NCBI GenBank assembly: GCA_001297265.1 | Contig: LIHB01000069.1 | Coordinates: 1-64,000, forward strand | Length of the DNA stretch: 64,000 nucleotides | Reading direction: 5' to 3' | From: Mycosphaerella arachidis | Lineage: Eukaryota > Ascomycota > Dothideomycetes > Mycosphaerellales > Mycosphaerellaceae | Made by a program: the position numbers and the translations under genes | In this document: one piece after another, positions 42,588 through 51,493 of the stretch | Numbering within the stretch: position 1 is the stretch's first letter | Layout: each line of letters begins with the position of its first letter | Notes under the pieces: model-generated | What the model was told of the DNA's origin: nothing | The model's database searches: none | The model's input: the letters and a program-made list of their open reading frames with translations, nothing else

Positions 42588-43766
42588 ATGGCACATTCCG
42601 CCATCTTGTTCGACAAGAAGAAGAATGCGCCTTTCGGCCGCCTGCACGTGGGCTATCGCGGATGCGACTGGACTAAAGTCTGGTATCAGCCTGCTCCAGA
42701 GGCCGAGGTGGACGAGGACGGCACCGTTGAGATTGGTCTCTTCAAGCTGTCCACCGGAGGTCCTACCAGGCGCGAGCCAATGATAGGAGAGGTCGTTTGG
42801 CTGCCGCATTTCGATGTCAAAGTCTTCAGAGCGACCAAGGGTGCGGAGAAGGAGCGTCTGCAGATGCAATTCCTCCACGATGCTTGGCGCTACCTCAATG
42901 AGGCCGATTATGATCAACTTCGCCTGCTTGAGCAAGAACTCGAAGATCCACCAAACAGGCAATGGCAATCATGGTTCGAGGATGCCAAAAAGTGGAAGGC
43001 AAGTAAATTCCGCCGCCGTCGAAAGAGACGCACTGCACGCACGGTCGCAGCACAGACCGCCGGCATCGACCTCGGTGATGTTGAGGTCAATTCTGATACC
43101 TCCGAAGACTCCACGTATGAAAGTGATGAGGATCTGTTCGTCCGTGACAAGGAGCCGATGGGATCGCGACCGCCAATGAGATCTGGATCAAAGCGCAAAG
43201 CTGGCGGCAACGATGGTGGCGGACCAACGAAAAAGAGCCCCAATAAATCGAAGTCGTCTCTTGGAGGCAAAAGCAAGAAGCGCAGCAGAGGCTCTGACCA
43301 AGACTTTTCGATGACCGGTGGACTTAGTGGACCCAGACGCCACCTTGGTGGCAATCTCTTCAGCGACGGCAATTTCGAAAGCCGCACCAATATCCCAGAA
43401 CTTAACGATGACGACGAGAATGACAACGCCTCCCGCAGCTCCCAGCATTCGCAGCCTTGGGACGACCGCACTCCTGAGCCACCTTCACGCCGTGCTCCTA
43501 GCCGCAATGGCAGCACCGGGGGTCAATTCTCTCTCCCAGGCCGGCCTGCCACCAGCTCCGCGGAGTTGAGAGATCGCTTCAGACAGCCAGCTGGATCTGG
43601 AGGCAACGAGGAAGCACGAGCCCGTGAGCACAACGGTGATGTCGGCGAAGACGAAGCAATGCGTCAGGCAATCAGAGCATCTTCGCAGCAGCCACAGAAC
43701 CGTGCCCATGGCAATCAAATCAACGACCAAAACGGCGAGAACGGCGCAGGAGAGAACGAGGGATGA
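42588..43766 (+). CDS. uncharacterised nuclear protein with UIM-like motif
   Basis: Single exon, 392 aa from the ATG at 42588; the frame extends 15 codons upstream to 42543. The first 130 residues are folded-looking (FGRLHVGYRGCDWTKVWYQP, MIGEVVWLPHFDVKVFRATKG, FLHDAWRYLNEADYDQLRLLE). A basic stretch KFRRRRKRRTAR follows as a likely nuclear localisation signal, then acidic/Ser-rich and Lys-rich disordered parts (KKSPNKSKSS, KSKKRSRGS). Near the C-terminus GEDEAMRQAIRASSQ fits the ubiquitin-interacting motif (acidic, then A-x3-S). I do not recognise the N-terminal domain. A role in ubiquitin-linked nuclear processes is only a suggestion. Confidence 0.75.
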   Translation: MAHSAILFDKKKNAPFGRLHVGYRGCDWTKVWYQPAPEAEVDEDGTVEIGLFKLSTGGPTRREPMIGEVVWLPHFDVKVFRATKGAEKERLQMQFLHDAWRYLNEADYDQLRLLEQELEDPPNRQWQSWFEDAKKWKASKFRRRRKRRTARTVAAQTAGIDLGDVEVNSDTSEDSTYESDEDLFVRDKEPMGSRPPMRSGSKRKAGGNDGGGPTKKSPNKSKSSLGGKSKKRSRGSDQDFSMTGGLSGPRRHLGGNLFSDGNFESRTNIPELNDDDENDNASRSSQHSQPWDDRTPEPPSRRAPSRNGSTGGQFSLPGRPATSSAELRDRFRQPAGSGGNEEARAREHNGDVGEDEAMRQAIRASSQQPQNRAHGNQINDQNGENGAGENEG

Positions 43767-44314
43767 AAGTCACGATCTATCAACTCACACAGGGTCCGAC
43801 CTGTGTCACAATTTCAGGTGATAAGAACGAAGCAAAACATCTTCAGCACAAAACATCTTCAGCACAAGATCACAACACAGCAGCCTCAGCTCGACTTCCT
43901 CACACGACTTTGCCACATTACTTCACCACGCGACATCACGACACGACTTCACGATCGAAGCCACAGCATGACTTCAAGAGCACAGAGAAACTTGATTAGA
44001 CTGAGACAAATTACGAGATTCGATGAGAGCGAGGCCCAAATGCATGGAGGATGTGAAATGTAGCCCCAGCGGCAGCAGCATACCTATGACTCGTGGTACA
44101 TATGCAGTATCTTTAGCCTGAAATGAAACATGGAGCAGCATGCATAATCCACAAACTCTTCTTGCCGTGACGTCCACCTTGCTGCAGCTACACGGCAATG
44201 TTTCTCCAGCTATTGCCGAGCTCCCGGGAGCTGCACGTGCTACGATGAACCATGATATGCCAGGACCGTCCAACATCATCGTCTTGCCGTCCTCCGCGCA
44301 GTCATCCCAATGCC
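43767..44314. other. intergenic region with 16-bp tandem duplication
   Basis: Contains the unit aaaacatcttcagcac twice in tandem (43834-43849, 43850-43865). Otherwise the leader of the P450 gene; an upstream in-frame ATG lies at 44252. Confidence 0.6.
43834..43865. repeat. 16-bp perfect tandem duplication
   Basis: aaaacatcttcagcac repeated twice, 3' of the UIM-like protein gene. Confidence 0.85.
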
Positions 44315-45952
44315 ATGGCCCTCGCCATCCTTCCAAGCGTCCCAACTCACCCGTTTTTGATTGTCGTTCTCACACTCCTCCTCGTCCCCCTCATCATCTT
44401 CTTACAAGACTTCTACACCTGGCTCTATCTCCCTCCTGGCCCTCTCCCACTCCCCTTCATAGGCAACAAACTCTCCCTTCCTAGATCCAAGCCCTGGCTC
44501 CAATTTCAAGAATGGTCAAAACGGTACGGCCCCATCTTCACAATCTGGATTGGCCGCAAGCCGACGTTAGTCATTTCGGATCCGAATGTAGCTGTGGAGT
44601 TGATGGAGAAGCGAAGCTCAAAGTTCTCGTCTCGCCCTCGCATGGTCGTGATGGGGGAGGTCTACAATGGCAATGCTAGTATTCTGACGCAGCCATATGG
44701 CAAGGGCTGGAGTGTGAGGAGGAAGTTGTTGCATCAGGCTCTGAATCCGTCGGCGCTGAAGTTGTATAAGCCAACACAGGAAGCTGAAGCGGTGAGGTTG
44801 TGTTGTGCTTTGCTGGAGAACCCTGGGGGCTTGGAGCAGGAGCTGGAACGATTTACGAGTAGTGTTGTTTTCTGCGTCGCTTATGGTCATCGTATTGACT
44901 CCCTGGAGGCGCAGGTCATTAAAGATAGGTTCAGGTTCATGCAATATATGGCGAGTCTGAATATTCCGGGCAAGTTCTTGGCTGAGACCTTTCCGATTCT
45001 GGCCAGATTACCTGCTTGGGTAGCTAGGTGGAAGACGGAGGTGCAGGGAATGGGGAGGTCGGAAGGAGAGGCGAATTTGGCACTGTTGGGAATGGTGGAA
45101 ACCGAAATGCGAGAGGCCAAGGAGAGAGGAAGCCCTCAAACGGTGCCTGATAGTCTGTGTAAGATGCTACTGGAGTTAAGGGAGAGGGAAGAAATCCCGC
45201 TCAGCGAGAAGCACTTCTCGTACATTCCTGCTTCGCTATTTGGTGCAGGCTCGGACACGACGGCGAGTACTCTGTGCTCTGCATTTTTGGGACTAGTGAC
45301 GCATCCGAGCGTGCTGAGGGCAGCCCAGAGTGAGCTGGATGCTGTCGTTGGTGACCACAGAAGTCCTATCTTTGAAGATGAGCCACATTTGCCGTACCTT
45401 CGAGCTTTGGTCAAGGAGACTTTGCGATGGCGACCTGTAGCTGTGCTCGGCGGCACACCGCATGCATCGGCAGAGGGTGACGTGTATGAAGGGTATTATA
45501 TACCCGCTGGCACGACAATACTGGGCAATAATTGGGCAACCAACCTTAACGAGGAGTACTATCCCGATCCACACCGCTTCGACCCTGTACGCTTTCTGTC
45601 TGATCCTGAGCGTAGGCAACTCGGTATCGAAAAGCAGCTATATCTAGGGGAGAGAGTGCATCCAGCGAAATCAGGCCACTCTTCGTTCGGGTGGGGTCGA
45701 AGGATATGCCCCGGCGCCGAATTAGCGAGTAACAGTCTTTTCGTTGCGTTGGGCAAGCTCTTGTGGGCATATGATATCTTATCAGTTGAGGGCAGACGGT
45801 ATGATATCTTTGCGTATACGGATGGTTTCAATATGAGACCGCAAACGTTCGAGTGTGTGATCAGAGTGAGAAGTGAGAGGCATCGGGAGATCCTGGAGGC
45901 GGAGCAAATTGACGCGTTGAAATGGCTGGAGAAGTTCTCGCCATTCGAGTAG
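44315..45952 (+). CDS. cytochrome P450 monooxygenase
   Basis: Single exon, 545 aa from the ATG at 44315. An in-frame ATG at 44252 would add 21 hydrophilic residues ahead of the membrane anchor (PFLIVVLTLLLVPLIIFLQDF), so the later start is favoured. Then the proline hinge LPPGPLPLPFIGN, the I-helix AGSDTTAS, the ExxR motif KETLRWRP, the PxRF region DPHRFDPVRF and the haem loop FGWGRRICPGAELA with Cys465. All P450 landmarks are intact. It is ER-anchored and needs a P450 reductase. It resembles O-methylsterigmatocystin-oxidoreductase-like fungal P450s in overall form, but the substrate is unknown and no biosynthetic backbone gene is near. Confidence 0.93.
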   Translation: MALAILPSVPTHPFLIVVLTLLLVPLIIFLQDFYTWLYLPPGPLPLPFIGNKLSLPRSKPWLQFQEWSKRYGPIFTIWIGRKPTLVISDPNVAVELMEKRSSKFSSRPRMVVMGEVYNGNASILTQPYGKGWSVRRKLLHQALNPSALKLYKPTQEAEAVRLCCALLENPGGLEQELERFTSSVVFCVAYGHRIDSLEAQVIKDRFRFMQYMASLNIPGKFLAETFPILARLPAWVARWKTEVQGMGRSEGEANLALLGMVETEMREAKERGSPQTVPDSLCKMLLELREREEIPLSEKHFSYIPASLFGAGSDTTASTLCSAFLGLVTHPSVLRAAQSELDAVVGDHRSPIFEDEPHLPYLRALVKETLRWRPVAVLGGTPHASAEGDVYEGYYIPAGTTILGNNWATNLNEEYYPDPHRFDPVRFLSDPERRQLGIEKQLYLGERVHPAKSGHSSFGWGRRICPGAELASNSLFVALGKLLWAYDILSVEGRRYDIFAYTDGFNMRPQTFECVIRVRSERHREILEAEQIDALKWLEKFSPFE

Positions 45953-46191
45953 CGCTTGAGCGCCCTCATACTGTATTACTACGGTGATATTAGTCGAAAG
46001 ACAAGGAGCGTGGCTGATACACTTTTACCTTCTTGAATGTGTCGCTCGTTGCACTTCGTGCTGTGTCCGCCTCGTGCTATTTTCATGTGCTCGCTTTAGA
46101 CAAACTACCGTCCGTCTGACCACCCGAGCCACTCATTGCCCCTTTGGCGCCGCGTACCTCGACCGCATTGATTAGAGGTGATCTGCGCGCT

Positions 46192-46755
46192 TCATTCCGT
46201 CAACGCCTCTCGTAGCTCCTCCCGTGACACTCTGAATTTGTACAAACCACCACCCTCATCCGCCGTGACTAAGCCCATAACTCCCTCGAAGCCCTTATGT
46301 CCCCACTTGCTATCGCCCTCTACCTGCTGTCGCAATGCCATCCGTGTATCGTAGCTGGTGGGTTGACAGAAGAAAGAGGGAATCTTACCACTGAGCAGAG
46401 CTCTGATGATCTTCGGCTCATCAACGACCTTCCACTTGAAACTCGCGCTTTCGTAGTATTCTATCTTGATGATCTTGCTGCTGTAGATAATGTCATCGAA
46501 CTCGATCCGAGTCTGCTTGCAAGCCCCGGACAGGCCGGAGACTGGCTTGTGGCTTTTGTTGCTGGGATCGGTGATGCTTGCCACGGCGACGAAGAAGTAG
46601 ATACGATCGCGTAGCTCGCGAGGAAGCCTGAGGAGCAGGCACTCAGCCGACGGCCTGGACTCAAGCTGCATGAGAATCAGCCCTTTGAGGTATTGTAGCT
46701 CGAGAGTGGTCATGGTTGGGATCGCCTCCTGGACGAGGCCGAGGACTGAGGCCAT
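46192..46755 (-). CDS. small fungal protein with LPRELRDRIY motif
   Basis: Single exon, 187 aa. It has LLLRLPRELRDRIYFFVAV, then SGLSGACKQTRIEFDDIIYSSK, a pattern seen in large F-box/2EXR-like families of Dothideomycetes where a leucine-rich head precedes a Cys-x-Q-x-R element. This suggests a protein-interaction module, but no ligase partner can be named. No signal or membrane segment. An intact reading frame; function unknown. Confidence 0.65.
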   Translation of the reverse strand: MASVLGLVQEAIPTMTTLELQYLKGLILMQLESRPSAECLLLRLPRELRDRIYFFVAVASITDPSNKSHKPVSGLSGACKQTRIEFDDIIYSSKIIKIEYYESASFKWKVVDEPKIIRALLSGKIPSFFCQPTSYDTRMALRQQVEGDSKWGHKGFEGVMGLVTADEGGGLYKFRVSREELREALTE

Positions 46756-47559
46756 TGTTGCAAGCTGTGTGTATCATTATTTCAGCGGTGGCCCTCGATT
46801 AGTTGCTACTGGAACATACGAATGGTCGTGATGGTCACTCGCTGTTGGCTCGGATGGCACCGGAACGACGTGAACTCGCAACTGGTGGTATGCTTGGCGT
46901 GACCTTCGTTCAAGGACAGGAGTGATGTTCCGCCGCTTACTTCACCTCAGTCTACCAACTTCACCTTCGCGGCTCCTCTCCAAGTGGCTGTTTAACGCTT
47001 GATGGTCAATGCAAATCTCGGTCTAGTGGTCCGAGTTCGCAAATGGACCACTGTGAGTGGCTGTCATGCAGGGCAACACGATCTAGTCGAGATCTGTCGC
47101 CAGGGGCTGCAGCAACTTACGCTGCCCTGGTGACTCATCAGTCAACGGCCATCTGAGCCTGCATGATGCTGTGTATACGCCAGAGTCATGATATAGACTA
47201 TGAGGGCCATAGTACAGGGCGTTGAGCCATCCTTCGTAGACCATGCTGCTGGGCGAATATTCGAGTCGTGCTGTGAGCCTTGGTGGCGTGGATCCGCGTC
47301 CAAGAACGTCTTTGATCTCTACCGCAGCGTTTGTGCTGACGTACATGCATGACCGGTGTCGTTTCAGGTGAGCGAAATGAGGCCAAAGTGAAAAAGGTTC
47401 CTTGGTTGGCCAGGCATCAAACGCACACTCATATTTTCACCTTCGTCCGTAAAGCTCTTCCCTTGACAACCTCCTTGACACCCTCTCTTCCGTCCCTAAC
47501 TTCTCTCAACAGCTTTCTTTCTACTGCACCACATATCACAGCCAACCACGAGATCGAAG
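46756..47559. other. intergenic, weak small gene at 47083-47346 (minus)
   Basis: A minus frame of 87 codons starts at 47346 (MYVSTNAAVEIKDVLGRGST) and contains SMVYEGWLNALYYGPHSLYH; a gtaagt donor at about 47121 suggests it could splice onward. I do not recognise it. The last 150 bases before 47560 are pyrimidine-rich leader. Confidence 0.3.
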
Positions 47560-48484
47560 ATGTCTTTCGCTCCGCCGCCACCAGGCGCTGCCGCTGTCGA
47601 GTTCCAGAAAGTGCTCGACCTCTATGTCGCCGGCGACACAGTCGGTGCCACCCGCCAGGCCGTCAAGAACCTCAACCAACCCTTCTGTCCGAGATACTTC
47701 CAGATCAAGAATCTGGTGGTCGTGGGAACCCTTGTCGAGGACGAGGTACACTCGTTGCACTACTTCACCATGGCAGGTGAAATCCATCGCACCCTTACAG
47801 AGGACATGTGCGGCGGCAGCGCCGCAGAGCAGATGATCCGAGCAATCGGCCAAGAGATCCAAGAGGCCGGACAACGTCGTGAGGTACGTACCGAAGCGTG
47901 GCATTGTTGTTTGAGATGCGTGCCGTGTCTCCAACTTAACACGAGTCGGCGATGCGCTGCCACGAGGTTCTTGGCTATAGCTAACTCTGTTCTTCTGGTA
48001 GAGTGCTGAGGGCCCAGCACAGTTGGGTGAGAAGGCCTTCACTGTCGTCGAACACTCGGTTCTTGGCGTGATGCCTGAGCTCGATGTAGCCTTGGGTCTG
48101 CGCGAACACATCAAGCCCAGTAAGCCTTCTAACCACTTCACCCACCACATTCATCACTGATAGCAGGCAGTCATCGCAACCCGCAAGGCTGCCGAGAACG
48201 AGGCTGCCTGTCTGCGTCAGGAGATCGCGCAAGTTGGCAAGGACCAAGCCAAGTTTGCCGGAGAGCTCGCCTGGGAGCGCGCGCAGGTCTACCAGCAAGG
48301 TGGCAACAACAACAACAACGCACCACGTTTGAGAGGCCATGCCAGCTTCGCGTGAGTGTTCCTCCTTTCATCGGCATCAAGTGGGCCACCTTCAACCGCT
48401 GACGCGTCTCACAGACTCCCCATCTTCGTTGTCTGCTGCATCCTCCTCGTGTTCTTCTTTGGCAAGAACGAGGGCATCTTCTGA
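47560..48484 (+). CDS. tail-anchored membrane protein, unknown family
   Basis: Exons seen: 47560..47883, one beginning 48002, one covering about 48168..48351, and 48415..48484. The N-terminus (VEFQKVLDLYVAGDTVGATRQAVKNL) is helical, the third exon is a coiled coil (RKAAENEAACLRQEIAQVGK) with an Asn run, and the last exon is a tail anchor, LPIFVVCCILLVFFFGKNEGIF. The first and last introns (47884-48001, 48352-48414) are clear. The middle is not: the frame entering at 48002 hits TGA near 48076, so the second exon must end before that at a poor donor (gtttct at 48059 or gtgatg at 48069), or there is a frameshift at the T-run 48060-48062. A good gtaagc donor at 48121 fits only the other frame. 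Confidence 0.55.
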
Positions 48485-49613
48485 AGGACGCCATCAGCAC
48501 ATCGCACCGGACACTGGATCAAAGACTATGGCACTTGCATGTAAGTAAACACCATTGACTGCAGGACCCTCACCCACTGACACGTCTCGTAGGCTCACGC
48601 GCCTCCTGTCGTCCAGCCTCTTGCTCAGCAACGGTGTCTTGAAGCATAGCCTTTTCACGCCAGAAAGAGCACGTTATATCAAAGCGCATCGGCATTGCAT
48701 ATGGTACATTGCCTTGATGCACCTTGATTGGAGATGGATACAGACGCGAAGTTCTGATTCCCAGCGTGAATCGTGAAGTTGGGCCAAGGCCACCTCGGCA
48801 GGCACAAACACCAAACACGTTCAGGCAACCAGCCCGAAAATGGAACATGCAACTAACTTCAAACTCACTTCCACCCTTCTTCCCTGTACATTGCTGTTTC
48901 CAACTTTCTTCCACCTCCTCACTCCCTTGATTGTCGCCCTATCGGGATCATACCCTCGTTAGTGTACGTCACCTGCCGCACTCCGACAGCGACGACACCC
49001 GGGCCTCCACAACTTCCTCCAAGCGAGCTTTTAAGGCAAATTGTGATGGTTGATTAACGAGGAGCTGTACGACGTTCGATTTCCGGACCAGCAAGAATGT
49101 GCTGCAGCCGCCGCAGCCGGAAAGTATGGACCTCGTGTAGCTTAGCCGAGTCAGGTCCACCCAGTCTCGTTCGCGGCAAAATGTCTATTTTCAACGGGAC
49201 TCGGCTGGGCTCTGCCAGATTGCGGTGGAATCATGCTTAGATTATTCCTACCGCGCTCGCAGCTGCGGCCACTTGGGCCAAGCGATACAGCTGTACGGCG
49301 AGGGCGGCACCCGTCTTCGTACAATGTTTCATGTATGCTGTGTACACACATCGGCTTCTTCGACCACAATACCAATCATTGCGGACCACGGCGTTATATT
49401 CTGCTGTCAAGGCCTTGAAACACAACCGATAGTGTTTAACAGGGTTCTTTAGACCTCCGGTTGGCGAGAGCAGGGGATAAATTGGATTACAATCGAAGCT
49501 GGAAGGTTGACTGTAAGACGAAGGACTCCTTCCTCGCCGCGGCCGTATGGTATAAGGGTGGTTACTTTTCCGCCCGTTCGTTTCCATCTTCCATCGTACA
49601 GATCTTCGGGAAA
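48485..49613. other. intergenic, promoter of arabinanase gene
   Basis: A gtaagt...cgtag element at 48541-48592 may be a 3'-UTR intron of the preceding gene. No other gene; the plus frame from 49461 is open into the GH43 gene but non-conserved. Confidence 0.5.
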
Positions 49614-50706
49614 ATGCTATACAAGACCGCTCTGCTGGCCCTGGGCTCACTCTCTGGCTTGGCTCAGGCACAGTACCCCAACCCGGGAGCGTGCACTGGC
49701 GATTGCGTCGATGCTCACGATCCATCAGTAATCCGCCGCAGCGATGGCACATACTTCAGATTCTCGACAGGAGGGCTGATCTCGATACATACCGCGCCTG
49801 ACATTACCGGACCATGGACTCTCGCGTGCAAGATGCTGACGGCGAACTCGATAGTGAACAAGGGCGGCAATCCAGGCAGTGATCTGTGGGCTCCGGATGT
49901 CAGTCTGGTAGGCAACACGTACTACGTCTATTACAGTATTAGCGCCTTCGGGTACCAGAACAGTGGCATTGGCTTGGCCACATCACCGTCGATGGACTGT
50001 GGAACGTTCACCGATTTAGGAAGCGTGGGCATCGCTTCTGAGCAAGGCTCTGCATACAATGCCATCGATGCCAGCTTGCTGAATGACGGCGGCGTCTATC
50101 GCATGACATTCGGATCGTTCTGGGACAACCTTTATCAAGTCCCAATGGCAAATCCGCCTACTAAGATCTCCGGTACATCGGTTCAGGTCGCGTATGATCC
50201 AGCTGGTCTTCACGAGGTGGAAGGCCCTTCGCTCATCAAGAACGACAACTACTACTATCTGTTCTTCTCGGCAGGCCAATGCTGCGGCTTCGACACAAGC
50301 CCAGCTTTAGCGGGAACAGAGTATCATGTCAAGGTCTGCAGGTCCACAAGCCCTGATAGCGGATTCGTAAGTCTTTGCCCCAGAATATACAAGCTCTTAC
50401 TGATGCCGCGTAGGAGGATAAGAGTGGAGCACCTTGTCGCAGTGGTGGTGGAACGACAATCCTCGCATCCCATGGTGACATCTATGGAGGAGGAGGCCAA
50501 TCCGTATACAACGATCCAGAACATGGCTGGATCATGGTATATCACTACAGTGAGTCTGATGTCTTCATGATACCCAAAGAACTTGATGGCCATACTGACA
50601 ATTTTGCTTGATAGTCAACACCAGCATCGGATACGCCGACAGCCAAAAACAGTTTGGATGGAACAAAATCCACTTCACCAAAGATTATTGGCCCGTCCTC
50701 GTATAA
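49614..50706 (+). CDS. secreted endo-1,5-alpha-L-arabinanase, GH43
   Basis: Join 49614..50366, 50414..50549, 50615..50706, 326 aa. A signal peptide (MLYKTALLALGSLSGLAQA) leads to a five-bladed GH43 propeller. Introns of 47 and 65 nt restore SGAPCRSGGGTTILASHGD and then WIMVYHYINTSIGYADSQ, both arabinanase-like. Catalytic residues: Asp36 in DAHDPSVI, Asp152 in YNAIDASLL, Glu203 in HEVEGPSLI. WAPDVSLVGNTYYVYYS is also conserved. The enzyme cuts alpha-1,5-arabinan side chains of pectin outside the cell. The length equals that of single-domain fungal arabinanases. Together with the beta-mannosidase it points to plant cell-wall use. Confidence 0.93.
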
Positions 50707-51493
50707 ATTATATGGCACCAAAAGATGCGCACAGCATGCTCAAGAGGTACTGTAGCACAGATTTGCGAGTAGTGTCCGGGATACCAAGAATGCATACACA
50801 CCACAAGCCAAAATATCGCAGCATGACAGGGCGCTCTTAATCTGTCTCGTGATCGGTGCTTCCACGGAGCGGGGCGTGCGTGCAGAGTCGCGAGATGCGG
50901 TGGAGACGTGTGCCGACAGTATGGACTCCAGCGAAGCATCCGGAAGGGCTGCCCTTTTGCGGGTTGTGGCGTGATGCTGGTGCCTTGTGCGATGAGATCG
51001 TGATATACTTCTTGGCGTATGGTCTTCCCGACGGTGAAGTGCGCGACACTGTCGTATTGAGCCGTGAGTCTGCTTTAGCCCGTGACGGACTGTACAGCAT
51101 TGCCTAGGTCCATATCCTCGAAAGCGTAGTTCGTCGCGCCCAGACTGTCTGAAACATCAGTCACCCGCACACGTGCCTCTGCCAAGCTTAGCGAGAGCGG
51201 CAAGCGGGGACTATACCATAACAGACTAGTGTATGACGTGCGCTCCTGCTGTCTTCTAGAGGCTTCACGATGCAACTCGTGCATGCCAGCATCTTTGGGC
51301 CTCAAACGTACATAATCCTGTTACACCTCCTCTTTAACCCTTTTCTCTCCACTGCCATAACTGAACTCCAAAGTGCGAACCACACATTGTGAGTGCTCAA
51401 GCGAGCGAACATACACACCTTTCACTTCTCACATAGCCTTTCTCCGACGACTACTACTTCCACGCATAAAACGTCAGAGGACATCTCGCAAAT
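50707..51493. other. hsp104 upstream region
   Basis: No gene. Contains the heat-shock element described separately and a C/T- and A/C-rich leader just before the ATG. Confidence 0.5.
51254..51266 (+). promoter_or_regulatory. heat-shock element upstream of hsp104
   Basis: TTCtaGAggcTTC: three alternating 5-bp Hsf1 units, two perfect TTC and one GAG in place of GAA, about 230 bases before the Hsp104 start codon. Placement and form fit heat-shock control. Confidence 0.6.
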
